Assembly: GCF_001618385.1 (NCBI RefSeq)
Contig: NZ_BDCR01000001.1
Coordinates: 620,001 to 684,000, forward strand
Direction: 5' to 3'
DNA length: 64,000 nucleotides
DNA from: Paludibacter jiangxiensis
GTDB taxonomy: Bacteria > Bacteroidota > Bacteroidia > Bacteroidales > Paludibacteraceae
The translations under genes were made by a program, and so were the position numbers. The notes beneath the pieces are model-generated. The model was not told the DNA's origin. It saw nothing but the letters and a program-made list of their open reading frames with translations, and made no database searches. This document shows positions 36,691-45,293 of the stretch, in pieces (position 1 is the stretch's first letter; each line of letters begins with the position of its first letter).

Positions 36691-36767
36691 AATTGTGAAT
36701 TAATTAGATATGAATGTGATTGAGTTAAAATAAAAATATGGTCAGGTATCGTTCTTAGGTCAACAAC

Positions 36768-36789
36768 TTCGCTTTTGTTACAAAACGAA
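36768..36789. promoter_or_regulatory. Palindrome upstream of nifJ
   Basis: TTCG-C-TTTTGT-T-ACAAAA-CGAA: arms TTTTGT/ACAAAA around one base, extended by TTCG/CGAA with a bulged C. It lies about 80 bases upstream of the nifJ start, so it could be an operator. It is also just past the end of the AAA ATPase gene. Confidence 0.35.
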
Positions 36790-36791
36790 CA

Positions 36792-36818
36792 AATCACTCC
36801 ATCCGCAAAAGGATAAAG
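36792..36818 (-). terminator. Possible weak terminator of the AAA ATPase gene
   Basis: ATCACT..ATCC and GGAT..AGTGAT arms with a GCAAAA loop directly after the stop at 36822. On the minus strand it continues into a moderately T-rich stretch. Imperfect stem. Confidence 0.35.
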
Positions 36819-36821
36819 TGA

Positions 36822-38003
36822 TCAGTACAAAAATCCGAACAGCCACAAAGGCACCACCTTCTTAGAGCCTACTTCAATCTTATCGATTGCATAGTAGTAA
36901 TCAGGCTTGAATTTCATTCTGCTATCACTGTCGGCAATAACAAACTGAAGGGAGTGATCGACCAGAAACTGGGCGTCGCGATTGCCTTTATTCAATTTAT
37001 GATCTTTGTACAACACATTATAAAAGAACGTTTCGCGCTGTGCCTGCAAGTCTACGTTTCCCGGTGTAATGGCATGCATCAGATTTGTATTCTGCATATA
37101 AACCATTGCCGGTTTTTTGGGAAATTCATCTCCCTCGGCATACAACAGGTTAAACAAACGGGCATCGCTCAGGTATTTGATATAATTCATTACCGTAGCA
37201 CGCGATATATTTATTTCAGTACTGAGCTGGCTCACATTGGGCACACTGGGAGCCGTACTGGCTATCAGATAAAGCAACTTACGAATTTTGGGCAGATATT
37301 TGAGTTCTATCTGTTTGATAAACAAAACATCCACCTCGAGCATCATGTTCATCGTCTTCAGCAGGTTTTCCGAAAAATTTCTCTTTTCCAGGAAAAACGG
37401 AGCAAAACCGTGGTGCAAATAATTTTGAAAATAGGCCAATGGCTTAACTTTGGCAACAATTTCAGATGCTATTTCGACGTGGTTCTTCAGAATATCGTCG
37501 AGAGTATACGACCTGAAATGCGTGTCGGCCATCAGGTTCAGGTATTCCCGAAACGAAAATCCCCGTAGGTTGTACGATTTCACGCAGTCGCGCAGCAAAG
37601 GATTTTCTTCTTTCAGTCGCATTACCGACGAACCCGAAAAGACAATATTCAAATCCGGTATCTTGTCGTAACATTCACGCAAATCTTCTGACCAGTTAGG
37701 CAATTTGAATACCTGATCGATCAAAAGCGTACGCCCTCCGACTTTGCAAAATTCATCGGCAAAATCGTACAGGGAGCAGGTTGTGAAATAAAAATTGTTG
37801 AGATTGATATACAGGCAGGAACGATCGTCGGCACCAAAACGCTGCTTGGCATATTCGAGCAGAAAAGTGGTTTTGCCCACTCCCCGGCTACCCTTAATGC
37901 CTATCAAACGATGATTCCAGTCAATCTCGTCCATCAACTGACGTTGCACGGGCGATTCAACATGTTCAACCAGATACTTATGTGTTCTGAATAGCGCTTC
38001 CAC
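36822..38003 (-). CDS. AAA ATPase of the AAA_14/DUF4143 type with altered Walker B
   Basis: About 393-residue ATP-binding protein. Walker A GIKGSRGVGKTTFLLEYA lies near residue 35. The sensor segment IVFSGSSVMRL, an LRGFSFREYLNL block and a C-terminal winged-helix/nuclease-like DUF4143 region (TEINISRATVMNYIKYLSDARLF) are present. Walker B reads RTLLIDQVFKLPNW, where family members have IDE: the catalytic Glu is Gln here. The GTG at 38003 (followed by EALFRTHKYL) is preferred. The frame is open to a TTG at 38024, but that lies inside a minus-strand -7 box TATCTTTG (38022-38029). Function unknown; such genes are often accessory. Confidence 0.82.
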   Translation of the reverse strand: MEALFRTHKYLVEHVESPVQRQLMDEIDWNHRLIGIKGSRGVGKTTFLLEYAKQRFGADDRSCLYINLNNFYFTTCSLYDFADEFCKVGGRTLLIDQVFKLPNWSEDLRECYDKIPDLNIVFSGSSVMRLKEENPLLRDCVKSYNLRGFSFREYLNLMADTHFRSYTLDDILKNHVEIASEIVAKVKPLAYFQNYLHHGFAPFFLEKRNFSENLLKTMNMMLEVDVLFIKQIELKYLPKIRKLLYLIASTAPSVPNVSQLSTEINISRATVMNYIKYLSDARLFNLLYAEGDEFPKKPAMVYMQNTNLMHAITPGNVDLQAQRETFFYNVLYKDHKLNKGNRDAQFLVDHSLQFVIADSDSRMKFKPDYYYAIDKIEVGSKKVVPLWLFGFLY

Positions 38004-38165
38004 ATCAAAATTTTTGAACGACAAAGATAGTACCTTTTTTCCGAATTTGTCATCTCCACATTACAAAATAATCTCATTTTTGCTAAATTAGGCTATACAA
38101 TCAGGCTTTGGTTTTAGATATACAGTTTGTATGCAGAAAAAGAAAAATAATTAAGTGATAGCCAA

Positions 38166-38201
38166 AAAACAAAGGGCATCTCACTTTCATGAGATGCCCT
38201 T
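38166..38201 (-). terminator. Terminator of the amt operon
   Basis: AAGGGCATCTCA / TGAGATGCCCTT (38172-38183, 38190-38201), loop CTTTCA. On the minus strand a TTTTTT run follows. Good intrinsic terminator. Confidence 0.88.
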
Positions 38202-38255
38202 GTATAACTCCCCTCCGACGCTCTGCCGGCGGGAAGTTTTAGGAAGCAGTTATTA

Positions 38256-39641
38256 TCAATCGAAGTAGGTATAACCTGTTTCGGCATGTTGTGTTTCATC
38301 CAAACCTACAGCCTCTTCTTGTTCGGTTGCACGAACACCAATTGTAACCTGTACGATTTTGAACAGGATGAATGTTCCGATAGCTGTGTAAGCAATAGTT
38401 GCGCCAACAGCTGCCAACTGAATAAGGAACTGGTGAGCGTTGCCATAGAATGCACCACTGTAAGCCGACTGAATAAAAGGAGTTGCAAACAAACCTGTAA
38501 ACAATGCACCGAGAATACCACCGATACCGTGAACACCGAATGCATCCAAAGCATCATCGTAACCCAGTTTCGGTTTTACGTAAGCCACCATGAAGTAGCA
38601 AACCAACGCAACGGCAATACCAATTGCAAAAGCACCCGTTACATCAACAAACCCGGCAGCCGGAGTAATGGCAACCAAACCTCCAACAGCTCCTGTGCAG
38701 ATACCAACCACTGTCGGTTTTTTCCCAACAAACCAATCCAAAATCGCCCACACAAAAGCAGCAGTTGCAGTTGCAAGGTTAGTTACCAGAAATGCGCTAC
38801 CGGCCAAACCGTCGGCAGCCAAACCGCTACCTGCATTGAACCCAAACCATCCGAACCAAAGCAGAGCGGCTCCAATTGCTACAAAAGGAATATTGTGAGG
38901 AGGCAGAGCATGACCTTCATAGTCGCGACGTTTACCAAGCATCAAAGCAGTAACTAAAGCAGCAATACCGGCATTGATATGAACTACAGTACCACCTGCA
39001 AAGTCTAATGCACCCAGTTTGAACAACCAACCGTCAGCAGACCATACCCAGTGAGCTACAGGGTTGTACACGAACAATGCCCACAGAACTGTAAAAACAA
39101 GGAATCCTTTGAATTTGATACGTTCGGCAAAAGCACCAATGATAAGCGCTGGAGTAATCACGGCAAACATACACTGGAACATGATGAACACAAGGTGAGG
39201 AATTGTTCCTGTCATTTCAGGAGCTCCGTTTACAATATGGCCTGTAGGCTGAGAGTGAGAAATAAAGTACGGGCTCAGATCACTCGGTTTAATTCCATGA
39301 AGGAATGACCAGTCGAAACCTCCGATAAAAGGAGCCAAAGCCCCTTTTGAACTACCGAAGGCCCAACTGTATCCAACCATCACCCATTCTATACTGATTA
39401 CAGCGGTAATAATGAAACACTGCATCAAAACGCTCAAAATATTTTTACGACGAACCAAACCACCATAGAAAAGAGCCAAACCCGGAATGGTCATCAATAA
39501 TACCAATGCGGTTGCAACAATCATCCATGCTGTATCTCCCGAATCCACTTTCGGGGCAGGAACTGCAGCAGCTCCTTGTGCCAGTACCGGCAAGCTAAAC
39601 AACGTCAAAAAAGCTGTCAGAGATAAAAGTATCTTTTTCAT
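38256..39641 (-). CDS. amt: Ammonium transporter
   Basis: Amt/MEP/Rh-family channel of 461 residues that moves ammonium across the inner membrane. An N-terminal signal-like segment (FLTLFSLPVLAQ) comes first, then eleven expected membrane helices. The pore signature FAGGTVVHINAGIAALV carries the first conserved His, and GVHGIGGILGALFTG the second. Asp in ALDFAGG and the FGWFGFNAGS block are intact. It lies 73 bases after glnK, the usual partner that plugs the channel when nitrogen is plentiful. It ends with a strong terminator. Confidence 0.96.
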   Translation of the reverse strand: MKKILLSLTAFLTLFSLPVLAQGAAAVPAPKVDSGDTAWMIVATALVLLMTIPGLALFYGGLVRRKNILSVLMQCFIITAVISIEWVMVGYSWAFGSSKGALAPFIGGFDWSFLHGIKPSDLSPYFISHSQPTGHIVNGAPEMTGTIPHLVFIMFQCMFAVITPALIIGAFAERIKFKGFLVFTVLWALFVYNPVAHWVWSADGWLFKLGALDFAGGTVVHINAGIAALVTALMLGKRRDYEGHALPPHNIPFVAIGAALLWFGWFGFNAGSGLAADGLAGSAFLVTNLATATAAFVWAILDWFVGKKPTVVGICTGAVGGLVAITPAAGFVDVTGAFAIGIAVALVCYFMVAYVKPKLGYDDALDAFGVHGIGGILGALFTGLFATPFIQSAYSGAFYGNAHQFLIQLAAVGATIAYTAIGTFILFKIVQVTIGVRATEQEEAVGLDETQHAETGYTYFD

Positions 39642-39714
39642 TTGTATGTAATTTAATTTTTATAATTATGAACCTAAAGCAGAATTGTTTACACTCCTAC
39701 GGTTCCATTTCAGT

Positions 39715-40071
39715 TTAATGGTCGTTCTCTTTGTTATATAATGCTTCAGGACCATTTTCTCCGGTACGGATACGATAGGTAGCTTCAATGTCTGAAACAA
39801 ATATTTTACCATCTCCCATTTCTCCGGTACGACCCGAATTCACAATTGCATTTACAGTCTTTTCGAGGTTCTGGTCGCGTACAACGATCGACAACATTCT
39901 GCGTTGAATGTAACTTGACTGAAAAACCTGTCCTCTTACGATTTGTTCTTCTGTAGATTTACCCAAACCTACAATATCCCAATAGGAGAACCATTCAATT
40001 CCGGCATCATACAATGCTTTTTTGACATCTTCAAATTTTGATTTCCGGATAACTGCTTCAATTTTTTTCAT
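39715..40071 (-). CDS. glnK: Nitrogen regulatory protein P-II
   Basis: Trimeric signal protein (118 residues) that binds ATP/ADP and 2-oxoglutarate and blocks Amt. The N-terminal KKIEAVIRKSKFEDVKKAL, the T-loop region with Tyr54 in QSSYIQRR, the Walker-type B-loop TGEMGDGKIFV and C-terminal YRIRTGENG are all visible. Tyr54 is the probable counterpart of the uridylylated Tyr51 of E. coli GlnB after a short insertion; whether it is modified here is unknown. It is second in the outer-membrane protein-glnK-amt operon. Confidence 0.94.
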   Translation of the reverse strand: MKKIEAVIRKSKFEDVKKALYDAGIEWFSYWDIVGLGKSTEEQIVRGQVFQSSYIQRRMLSIVVRDQNLEKTVNAIVNSGRTGEMGDGKIFVSDIEATYRIRTGENGPEALYNKENDH

Positions 40072-40142
40072 ACATTAAAAAATTAAAATTTGGTTTTGTA
40101 ACCGGAGGCCTGATGAGCATCATCCTCCGGCGCATTTCTTTA

Positions 40143-40877
40143 TTACAATGTAATACCTGCTACGAAGAAGGCTTTTTCGGCCTGAGGATTTGCTCCGATA
40201 ATTCCATAAACCGGGAGGCTGAACGAATCGGAGAATTTGATTTCCTTGGACACCTTAAGTCCGAGATTAATAACCGAGAAGCCACTGTTATAATAGTTGG
40301 GGCTATCAAACAATGATGCTCCCATAAAGGCTTTTACATTAGAGGTAATAGGCAATCCGAGTTCTACATAGGTTGAAAATGCCTGTTTTCCGTCGACTTT
40401 CTTGTCAGCGCCATAAAACATAGTGTTCCATGCAATTGACAAGGGAAATGATTTTGTTCCGCCATAAGCCAGGGTACCTTCAAACACATGGCCGGTTTTG
40501 CCACTAGTATAATTAAAGTATCCTACGCTGGCATCGTTTCCGTTATTCCAGTTGTAGTCTGTAAGGGTGATTGATAATGCACTGGGCAAAGACAATGTTG
40601 CATACAGGTCAACTTCCTTTACATTGCCCGAAAATGCGTATGAACCCCAGGCTCCGATGCTGAATGCACCATTTGTATAAGAAACGGTAGGCTGGATATT
40701 GGGAGAACCGCCACGTGAGCCTTCCTGAGCTACACCACGCCAAACATACGAACTAACTACATCAGCACTAACACTGAAACTTCCACCTTTAGAATCCTGA
40801 GCAGAGGCAGATACTGCTACTGTTGCCAACACCACGCCCAAAAGGCATTTTGCGATCGTCTTGTAAGATACTTTCAT
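40143..40877 (-). CDS. Outer-membrane beta-barrel protein (TIGR02001-like) in nitrogen operon
   Basis: 244-residue exported protein. The signal peptide (LLGVVLATVAVSASAQD, cleavage after AQ or SAQ) is followed by SVSADVVSSYVWRGVAQ, a start characteristic of the TIGR02001/Gcw_chp family. Alternating hydrophobic strands run throughout and the chain ends in FVAGITL, a typical barrel C-terminus. The ATG at 40877 is chosen, since the frame is open only from a TTG two codons earlier. It lies just upstream of glnK and amt on the same strand and is the first gene after the promoter at 41192-41222. It may be a porin that admits a nitrogen source (inference). Confidence 0.8.
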   Translation of the reverse strand: MKVSYKTIAKCLLGVVLATVAVSASAQDSKGGSFSVSADVVSSYVWRGVAQEGSRGGSPNIQPTVSYTNGAFSIGAWGSYAFSGNVKEVDLYATLSLPSALSITLTDYNWNNGNDASVGYFNYTSGKTGHVFEGTLAYGGTKSFPLSIAWNTMFYGADKKVDGKQAFSTYVELGLPITSNVKAFMGASLFDSPNYYNSGFSVINLGLKVSKEIKFSDSFSLPVYGIIGANPQAEKAFFVAGITL

Positions 40878-41191
40878 AATCAATTTTGTTTTGGAAAATT
40901 AATACTACGAGTTCACATCTCATTTGCCTGATGATTCAAAATACTCTTTGAACTACGAACGGTGTCGGATCCTTAACATCTGTCGCGCCAAATTTCATTT
41001 GTCTTTTCAACAACCCTCACTTTCATCTGCACATTCTATCAAGCCTTCTAAGCCTGTTAAACCACTACACAATCTTTTTTGCACTCAATTTTTCTCAATT
41101 ATTCTACCTGAAAAAGGATCACCTTCGCCATTTCAGATCTAAACTATTGTCTCTGAATTTTGTTGATTACCTTTTCGTATTATCTACGTTG
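40878..41191 (-). promoter_or_regulatory. Long 5' leader of the OMP-glnK-amt operon
   Basis: If transcription starts at the promoter at 41192-41222, the mRNA has about 310 untranslated bases before the ATG at 40877. Short frames on either strand are unconvincing. No known riboswitch was recognised by eye. Confidence 0.45.
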
Positions 41192-41222
41192 CAAATGTAA
41201 ACATGATTTTCATATTAGCAAA
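41192..41222 (-). promoter_or_regulatory. Promoter of the OMP-glnK-amt operon
   Basis: On the minus strand: TTTG (41219-41222), 19 bases, TACATTTG (41192-41199). This is an exact Bacteroidetes sigma-ABfr type promoter. No sigma-54 element is seen. Confidence 0.72.
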
Positions 41223-41500
41223 GCATAATGATATTTTATTTGCATTTTTATTGTCTTTTTGTAAGCTCAAATAAATTTATAATGTCTTTTTGCTTTATTT
41301 ACAAGGGTTTTTCTATCATGGCAATTTCTAATTTTTTTTGATCGAACTAAAAAAAAGTGTCGTTTTAACACCGTAAACGGCTTTAAACCTGCCATTTTGA
41401 ATGTTTTTTAGGGGTATAAATCGTCATATTTTTCGTGAATTACCAAATTCAATGTTCATTTTGTCATTTTTTTTCATTCATTTTGAGGAATAAAAATGTA

Positions 41501-41508
41501 TAACTTTG
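41501..41508 (+). promoter_or_regulatory. -7 element for the SpoIID-like gene
   Basis: TAACTTTG (TAnnTTTG), 29 bases before the ATG at 41537. TTTG at 41482-41485 is 15 bases upstream, too close for the usual 19-21 spacing. Confidence 0.5.
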
Positions 41509-41536
41509 CCCGCATAATTCTAACTTATTTCTACCT

Positions 41537-42847
41537 ATGAAAGAGCCAATAGTGAATGTCGGCATTATGTTTGAAGAAGTTATTAACTTTGAGTTTCATG
41601 GAGAATACTGTTGTGAATCGACCGGAGCAACGCTAACCGGTTTACACACAGCTTCTTTTAAAGAAGGAAAAATTCTGTATGACAATCAGTTATTTGACGT
41701 TTTGGTTTTCGAACCTACAAACTACAATACCGACTGCGTGGAGTTGAAAGATGTGGTGATTGGCATCAATTTCCACTGGGAACGGAAAGAAAACCAACAG
41801 TTTAAGGGCGGATTGAAGCTCATCGTGGAAAACGGCAAGCTGACCGCCATCAATCAAATTGGGGTCGAGTCGTACCTTACGAGTGTAATTTCGTCGGAAA
41901 TGAGCGCTACCAGTTCGCCCGAACTGCTCAGAGCTCATGCCGTAATCTCTCGTAGCTGGTTGCTGGCGCAAATTGAGAAGAACAAATCTTTGGAAGAAAC
42001 TTCTCTTTACCAATCGACCTTCAGAACCGATGACGAACTGATTAAATGGTATGACCGTGAAGATCATACGTTGTTCGACGTGTGTGCCGACGATCATTGC
42101 CAGCGTTATCAGGGAATTATCCGCCAAAATGATGCGGTGGCACTGGCTATCGAAGCTACCCGCGGCCTGATTCTGGAATACGACGGGAAAATTTGTGACG
42201 CCCGCTTCTCAAAATCGTGTGGTGGAGTCACTGAAAAATTCGAAAATTGCTGGGAACCGGTTGCTCACGACTATCTGACCGTACTGCGTGACACTCCGGA
42301 AGAAAACGATTTTGAAGATCTGACAGACGAAGCGACTGCCGAAAAATGGATCCGTACCGACCCTCCGGCATTTTGCAACACGCATGACAAAGAGGTTTTA
42401 TCGCAGGTACTAAACGACTACGATCAGGAAACGACCGATTTTTACCGTTGGAAAGTAACGTATGCTCAACAAGAACTGTCTGCCTTGATTACCAAACGAT
42501 CCGGAATCGACTTTGGAGAAATTATCGACCTGATTCCTGTTGAAAGAGGCACTTCGGGACGTTTAATCAAATTGAAGATTGTCGGCACCAAACGCACAAT
42601 GACCATCGGCAAAGAACTTGAAATACGAAAATACCTCTCGACGTCGCACCTTTACAGTTCCGCTTTTGTCGTAGACAAATCAGGTAACGGCAGTGTTCCT
42701 GAAAGTTTTACGCTGACAGGTGCCGGATGGGGTCACGGTGTGGGGCTTTGCCAGATAGGAGCAGCAGTGATGAGTTCGAAAGGTTATCCTTACGACAAAA
42801 TACTGCTACACTATTTCAAAGGAGCCGATTTGGTAAAACGATATTAG
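41537..42847 (+). CDS. SpoIID/LytB-domain protein
   Basis: 436-residue protein with the SpoIID/LytB domain, a family whose Bacillus member is a lytic transglycosylase acting on denuded peptidoglycan. Diagnostic segments: GVESYLTSVISSEMSATSSPELLRAHAVISRSWLLA (about 110-150, where the EMxAxxPxEALKAQAVAARTYAL pattern of the family is recognisable), SKSCGGVTEKFENCW, and the C-terminal TGAGWGHGVGLCQIGAAVMSSKGYPYDKIL. No signal peptide is obvious, unusual for a wall enzyme, so a non-classical or cytosolic location must be considered. Two cysteines in SKSCGG/ENCW could matter. Confidence 0.88.
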   Translation: MKEPIVNVGIMFEEVINFEFHGEYCCESTGATLTGLHTASFKEGKILYDNQLFDVLVFEPTNYNTDCVELKDVVIGINFHWERKENQQFKGGLKLIVENGKLTAINQIGVESYLTSVISSEMSATSSPELLRAHAVISRSWLLAQIEKNKSLEETSLYQSTFRTDDELIKWYDREDHTLFDVCADDHCQRYQGIIRQNDAVALAIEATRGLILEYDGKICDARFSKSCGGVTEKFENCWEPVAHDYLTVLRDTPEENDFEDLTDEATAEKWIRTDPPAFCNTHDKEVLSQVLNDYDQETTDFYRWKVTYAQQELSALITKRSGIDFGEIIDLIPVERGTSGRLIKLKIVGTKRTMTIGKELEIRKYLSTSHLYSSAFVVDKSGNGSVPESFTLTGAGWGHGVGLCQIGAAVMSSKGYPYDKILLHYFKGADLVKRY

Positions 42848-42873
42848 AAATGTACAGAGTGATAGATTTTTGC

Positions 42874-42881
42874 TAATTTTG
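42874..42881 (+). promoter_or_regulatory. -7 element for the tamL-like gene
   Basis: TAATTTTG (TAnnTTTG), about 76 bases before the ATG at 42957; the -33 element is not clear. Confidence 0.42.
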
Positions 42882-42956
42882 TAAACATCTTAGTATTCTT
42901 CCGTAATTTCCGAAATTGTACTCTCCGCAAAGAGTAACCGCTTTATTGTGATACAA

Positions 42957-45269
42957 ATGAAATGTCTCCGATTATATAAAATAGTCTTAGCTCTGCTGAT
43001 TGTCGGCTGTAGCAGCACCAAGTACGTACCGGACGGACAATACCTGCTCAATAAGGTTAAGATTGTATCTGACAATAAAAGCATCAACAAAGAGTCGCTG
43101 AAACCTTATCTCAGGCAAACGCCCAACCAAAAGGTTTTCAGTGCTTTCAGGTTACAACTCGGGGTTTATAGTCTTTCGGGACGAGACACTACCAGCTGGT
43201 GGAACAACTGGCTGAAACGTGCCGGAGAAAAACCGGTGATTTACGATGAAACGGCTGCAGAACTATCACGAAACGAATTGAATAAAGAGATGGTCAACCG
43301 TGGCTATGCAAAAGCCACGGTTCAGACCATTGCCGAAAAGCACAAGAAAAAAATCAATCTGACCTATAAAATTACATCGGGCGAGCCTTTCAAAATTGAG
43401 AATTTCAAGATAGAGATTCCCAACGATTCGCTGCTGAAAGCCATCAATTCGCAAAAAGATCCTTATGTCCCGACGATAAAAAAGGGAATGATTTTTGATA
43501 TAAATGCCCTTGAAAAGGAGAGAACCGATTTGACCGCTTTCCTTAAACAACGGGGATTTTATACTATTACAAAGGACCATTTCCATTTTCTGGCAGATAC
43601 AACTTCGGGCAACCTGAAAGCCAATGTGTCGTTAAAACTTCGTGCCGGACTGGCAAGCAATGACTCTATTGCCCGAAAATTACTTTCCAGAAAGATCATT
43701 AAGAATGTGACGTTTTTACTGACAACCACTGAGCGGACGCAGGCATATACTGCTGGCACCAACCGCGACACAAGAGAAAAACTGGATTCGCTATGGTATG
43801 ACGGTTACCGCTTCTTATTCAGCAAGCGCCCGCTTATTTCATGCAACTCTCTTATATCGAACACATTTATCTTCCCCAACTCTTACTACAACGATAAGAT
43901 GGTGGAGGAAACCTATGCTGCCCTGAATGCTCTTCCTCCGGTAAAATATGTCAATGTGGTTTTTCGTGAACGGACAAACGACACGATGGATTGCATCATT
44001 GTAATTAATCCTGACAAAAACCAATCATTTACGGTCGATGTGGAAGGCACCAACTCCGGCGGAAATTTCGGCGTTGCAGGCGATTTCTCCTACCAGCATC
44101 GCAACATCTTCAAAGGGGCTCAACTGTTCAAATTCCATGCCCGTTATTCGTACGAAGCCCTGGGTAGCCTTTCTAACCTCTTCTCGTACAATGCAACCGA
44201 ACTCGCCACCGACGTATCGGTGAAATATCCTACCTTCCTGTTCCCCTTCCTTGGACAGGAATTCAAAAGAGGAATCAATGCCTCTACGGCATTTACCATT
44301 GGGTATAACTATCAGATACGTCCCGAATTTACACGAACGCTTGCAAATGTTGGAATCAAATATGCCTGGAGTCGGAAAAACCTGTTCTATACGTTCGATC
44401 TCCTCAATTTCAACTACATCTATCTTCCATCGGACCGTATCTCGGCTGATTTCAAAAAAAACTATCTGACCAACTCTTCGCCTTTGGTTTACAGCTATCA
44501 AAGTCAGATGATTTTGCGCACGGGGATCAGCATCAACTACAATAGTCAGCGCGGAAAAAAAACAGGTGGAAATATCACCAACTGGAGATTAGGCATTTCA
44601 GAAGCCGGCAACCTGTTAAATGCTCTGTGTGGTGTGCTTAACTCCCGTCGCGACTCAGTGAATCATTACCGTATTTTCAACCTTCCTTTTGCGCAATATG
44701 TAAAAGGAGATTTCGATTTCTCCTACAATCAGGAAATTACCAAAGACAACCATCTGGTCTATCACCTTGCGTTAGGAGTCGCCTGTCCTTACGGGAATGC
44801 TCAAATTATTCCTTTTGAAGAACGGTATTATGCGGGTGGTGCCAACGGTATCAGAGGATGGTCATCGTATACACTCGGTCCGGGCTCGTATTACAACAAA
44901 GACACGGACGGGAAAATCGATTTCGTGAACAAAATCGGTGACATCAACCTGCTTGCCAACCTTGAATACCGGTTCAAAATGTTTTGGATTTTTGAAGGAG
45001 CTGCCTTTACGGACGCCGGAAATATCTGGACAATAAAAAATTACAGCGATCAGCCGGGAGGTTTCTTCAGACTTTCTGAGTTTTACAAACAAATTGCCTG
45101 GAGCTACGGTCTTGGATTGCGCATGAACTTCAACTATTTTGTACTAAGATTCGACTTCGGGTACAAATTGTTCAATCCGGCTAATGGAGGCGGCGACAAA
45201 TGGATACGCCCCATGACAAACGTCAAAAAAAACATGAATATGTTTTTTGCTATCGGTTATCCATTCTAA
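42957..45269 (+). CDS. BamA/TamA-family outer-membrane lipoprotein (TamL-like)
   Basis: 770-residue Omp85-type protein. A lipobox at LLIVGC (Cys19, followed by SSTKYVPDGQYLLNKVKI) is the mark of the Bacteroidota TamL group, which pairs with TamB. POTRA-like modules occupy about residues 30-380 and a 16-strand barrel follows (ITNWRLGISEAG, IRGWSSYTLGPGSYY near the usual lid-loop VRGF-type motif, terminal FAIGYPF). The ATG at 42957 puts the lipobox in the right place; a GTG at 42948 is three codons earlier. No TamB-like gene lies in the window. The AddB-like gene follows after 24 bases. Confidence 0.9.
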   Translation: MKCLRLYKIVLALLIVGCSSTKYVPDGQYLLNKVKIVSDNKSINKESLKPYLRQTPNQKVFSAFRLQLGVYSLSGRDTTSWWNNWLKRAGEKPVIYDETAAELSRNELNKEMVNRGYAKATVQTIAEKHKKKINLTYKITSGEPFKIENFKIEIPNDSLLKAINSQKDPYVPTIKKGMIFDINALEKERTDLTAFLKQRGFYTITKDHFHFLADTTSGNLKANVSLKLRAGLASNDSIARKLLSRKIIKNVTFLLTTTERTQAYTAGTNRDTREKLDSLWYDGYRFLFSKRPLISCNSLISNTFIFPNSYYNDKMVEETYAALNALPPVKYVNVVFRERTNDTMDCIIVINPDKNQSFTVDVEGTNSGGNFGVAGDFSYQHRNIFKGAQLFKFHARYSYEALGSLSNLFSYNATELATDVSVKYPTFLFPFLGQEFKRGINASTAFTIGYNYQIRPEFTRTLANVGIKYAWSRKNLFYTFDLLNFNYIYLPSDRISADFKKNYLTNSSPLVYSYQSQMILRTGISINYNSQRGKKTGGNITNWRLGISEAGNLLNALCGVLNSRRDSVNHYRIFNLPFAQYVKGDFDFSYNQEITKDNHLVYHLALGVACPYGNAQIIPFEERYYAGGANGIRGWSSYTLGPGSYYNKDTDGKIDFVNKIGDINLLANLEYRFKMFWIFEGAAFTDAGNIWTIKNYSDQPGGFFRLSEFYKQIAWSYGLGLRMNFNYFVLRFDFGYKLFNPANGGGDKWIRPMTNVKKNMNMFFAIGYPF

Positions 45270-45293
45270 ATCCCGGACAAACTTTTTTCGAAC

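Noticed and set aside
40924-41142. 72-codon frame in the long leader of the nitrogen operon
   Set aside because: No recognisable features, opposite strand to the leader, unusual composition.
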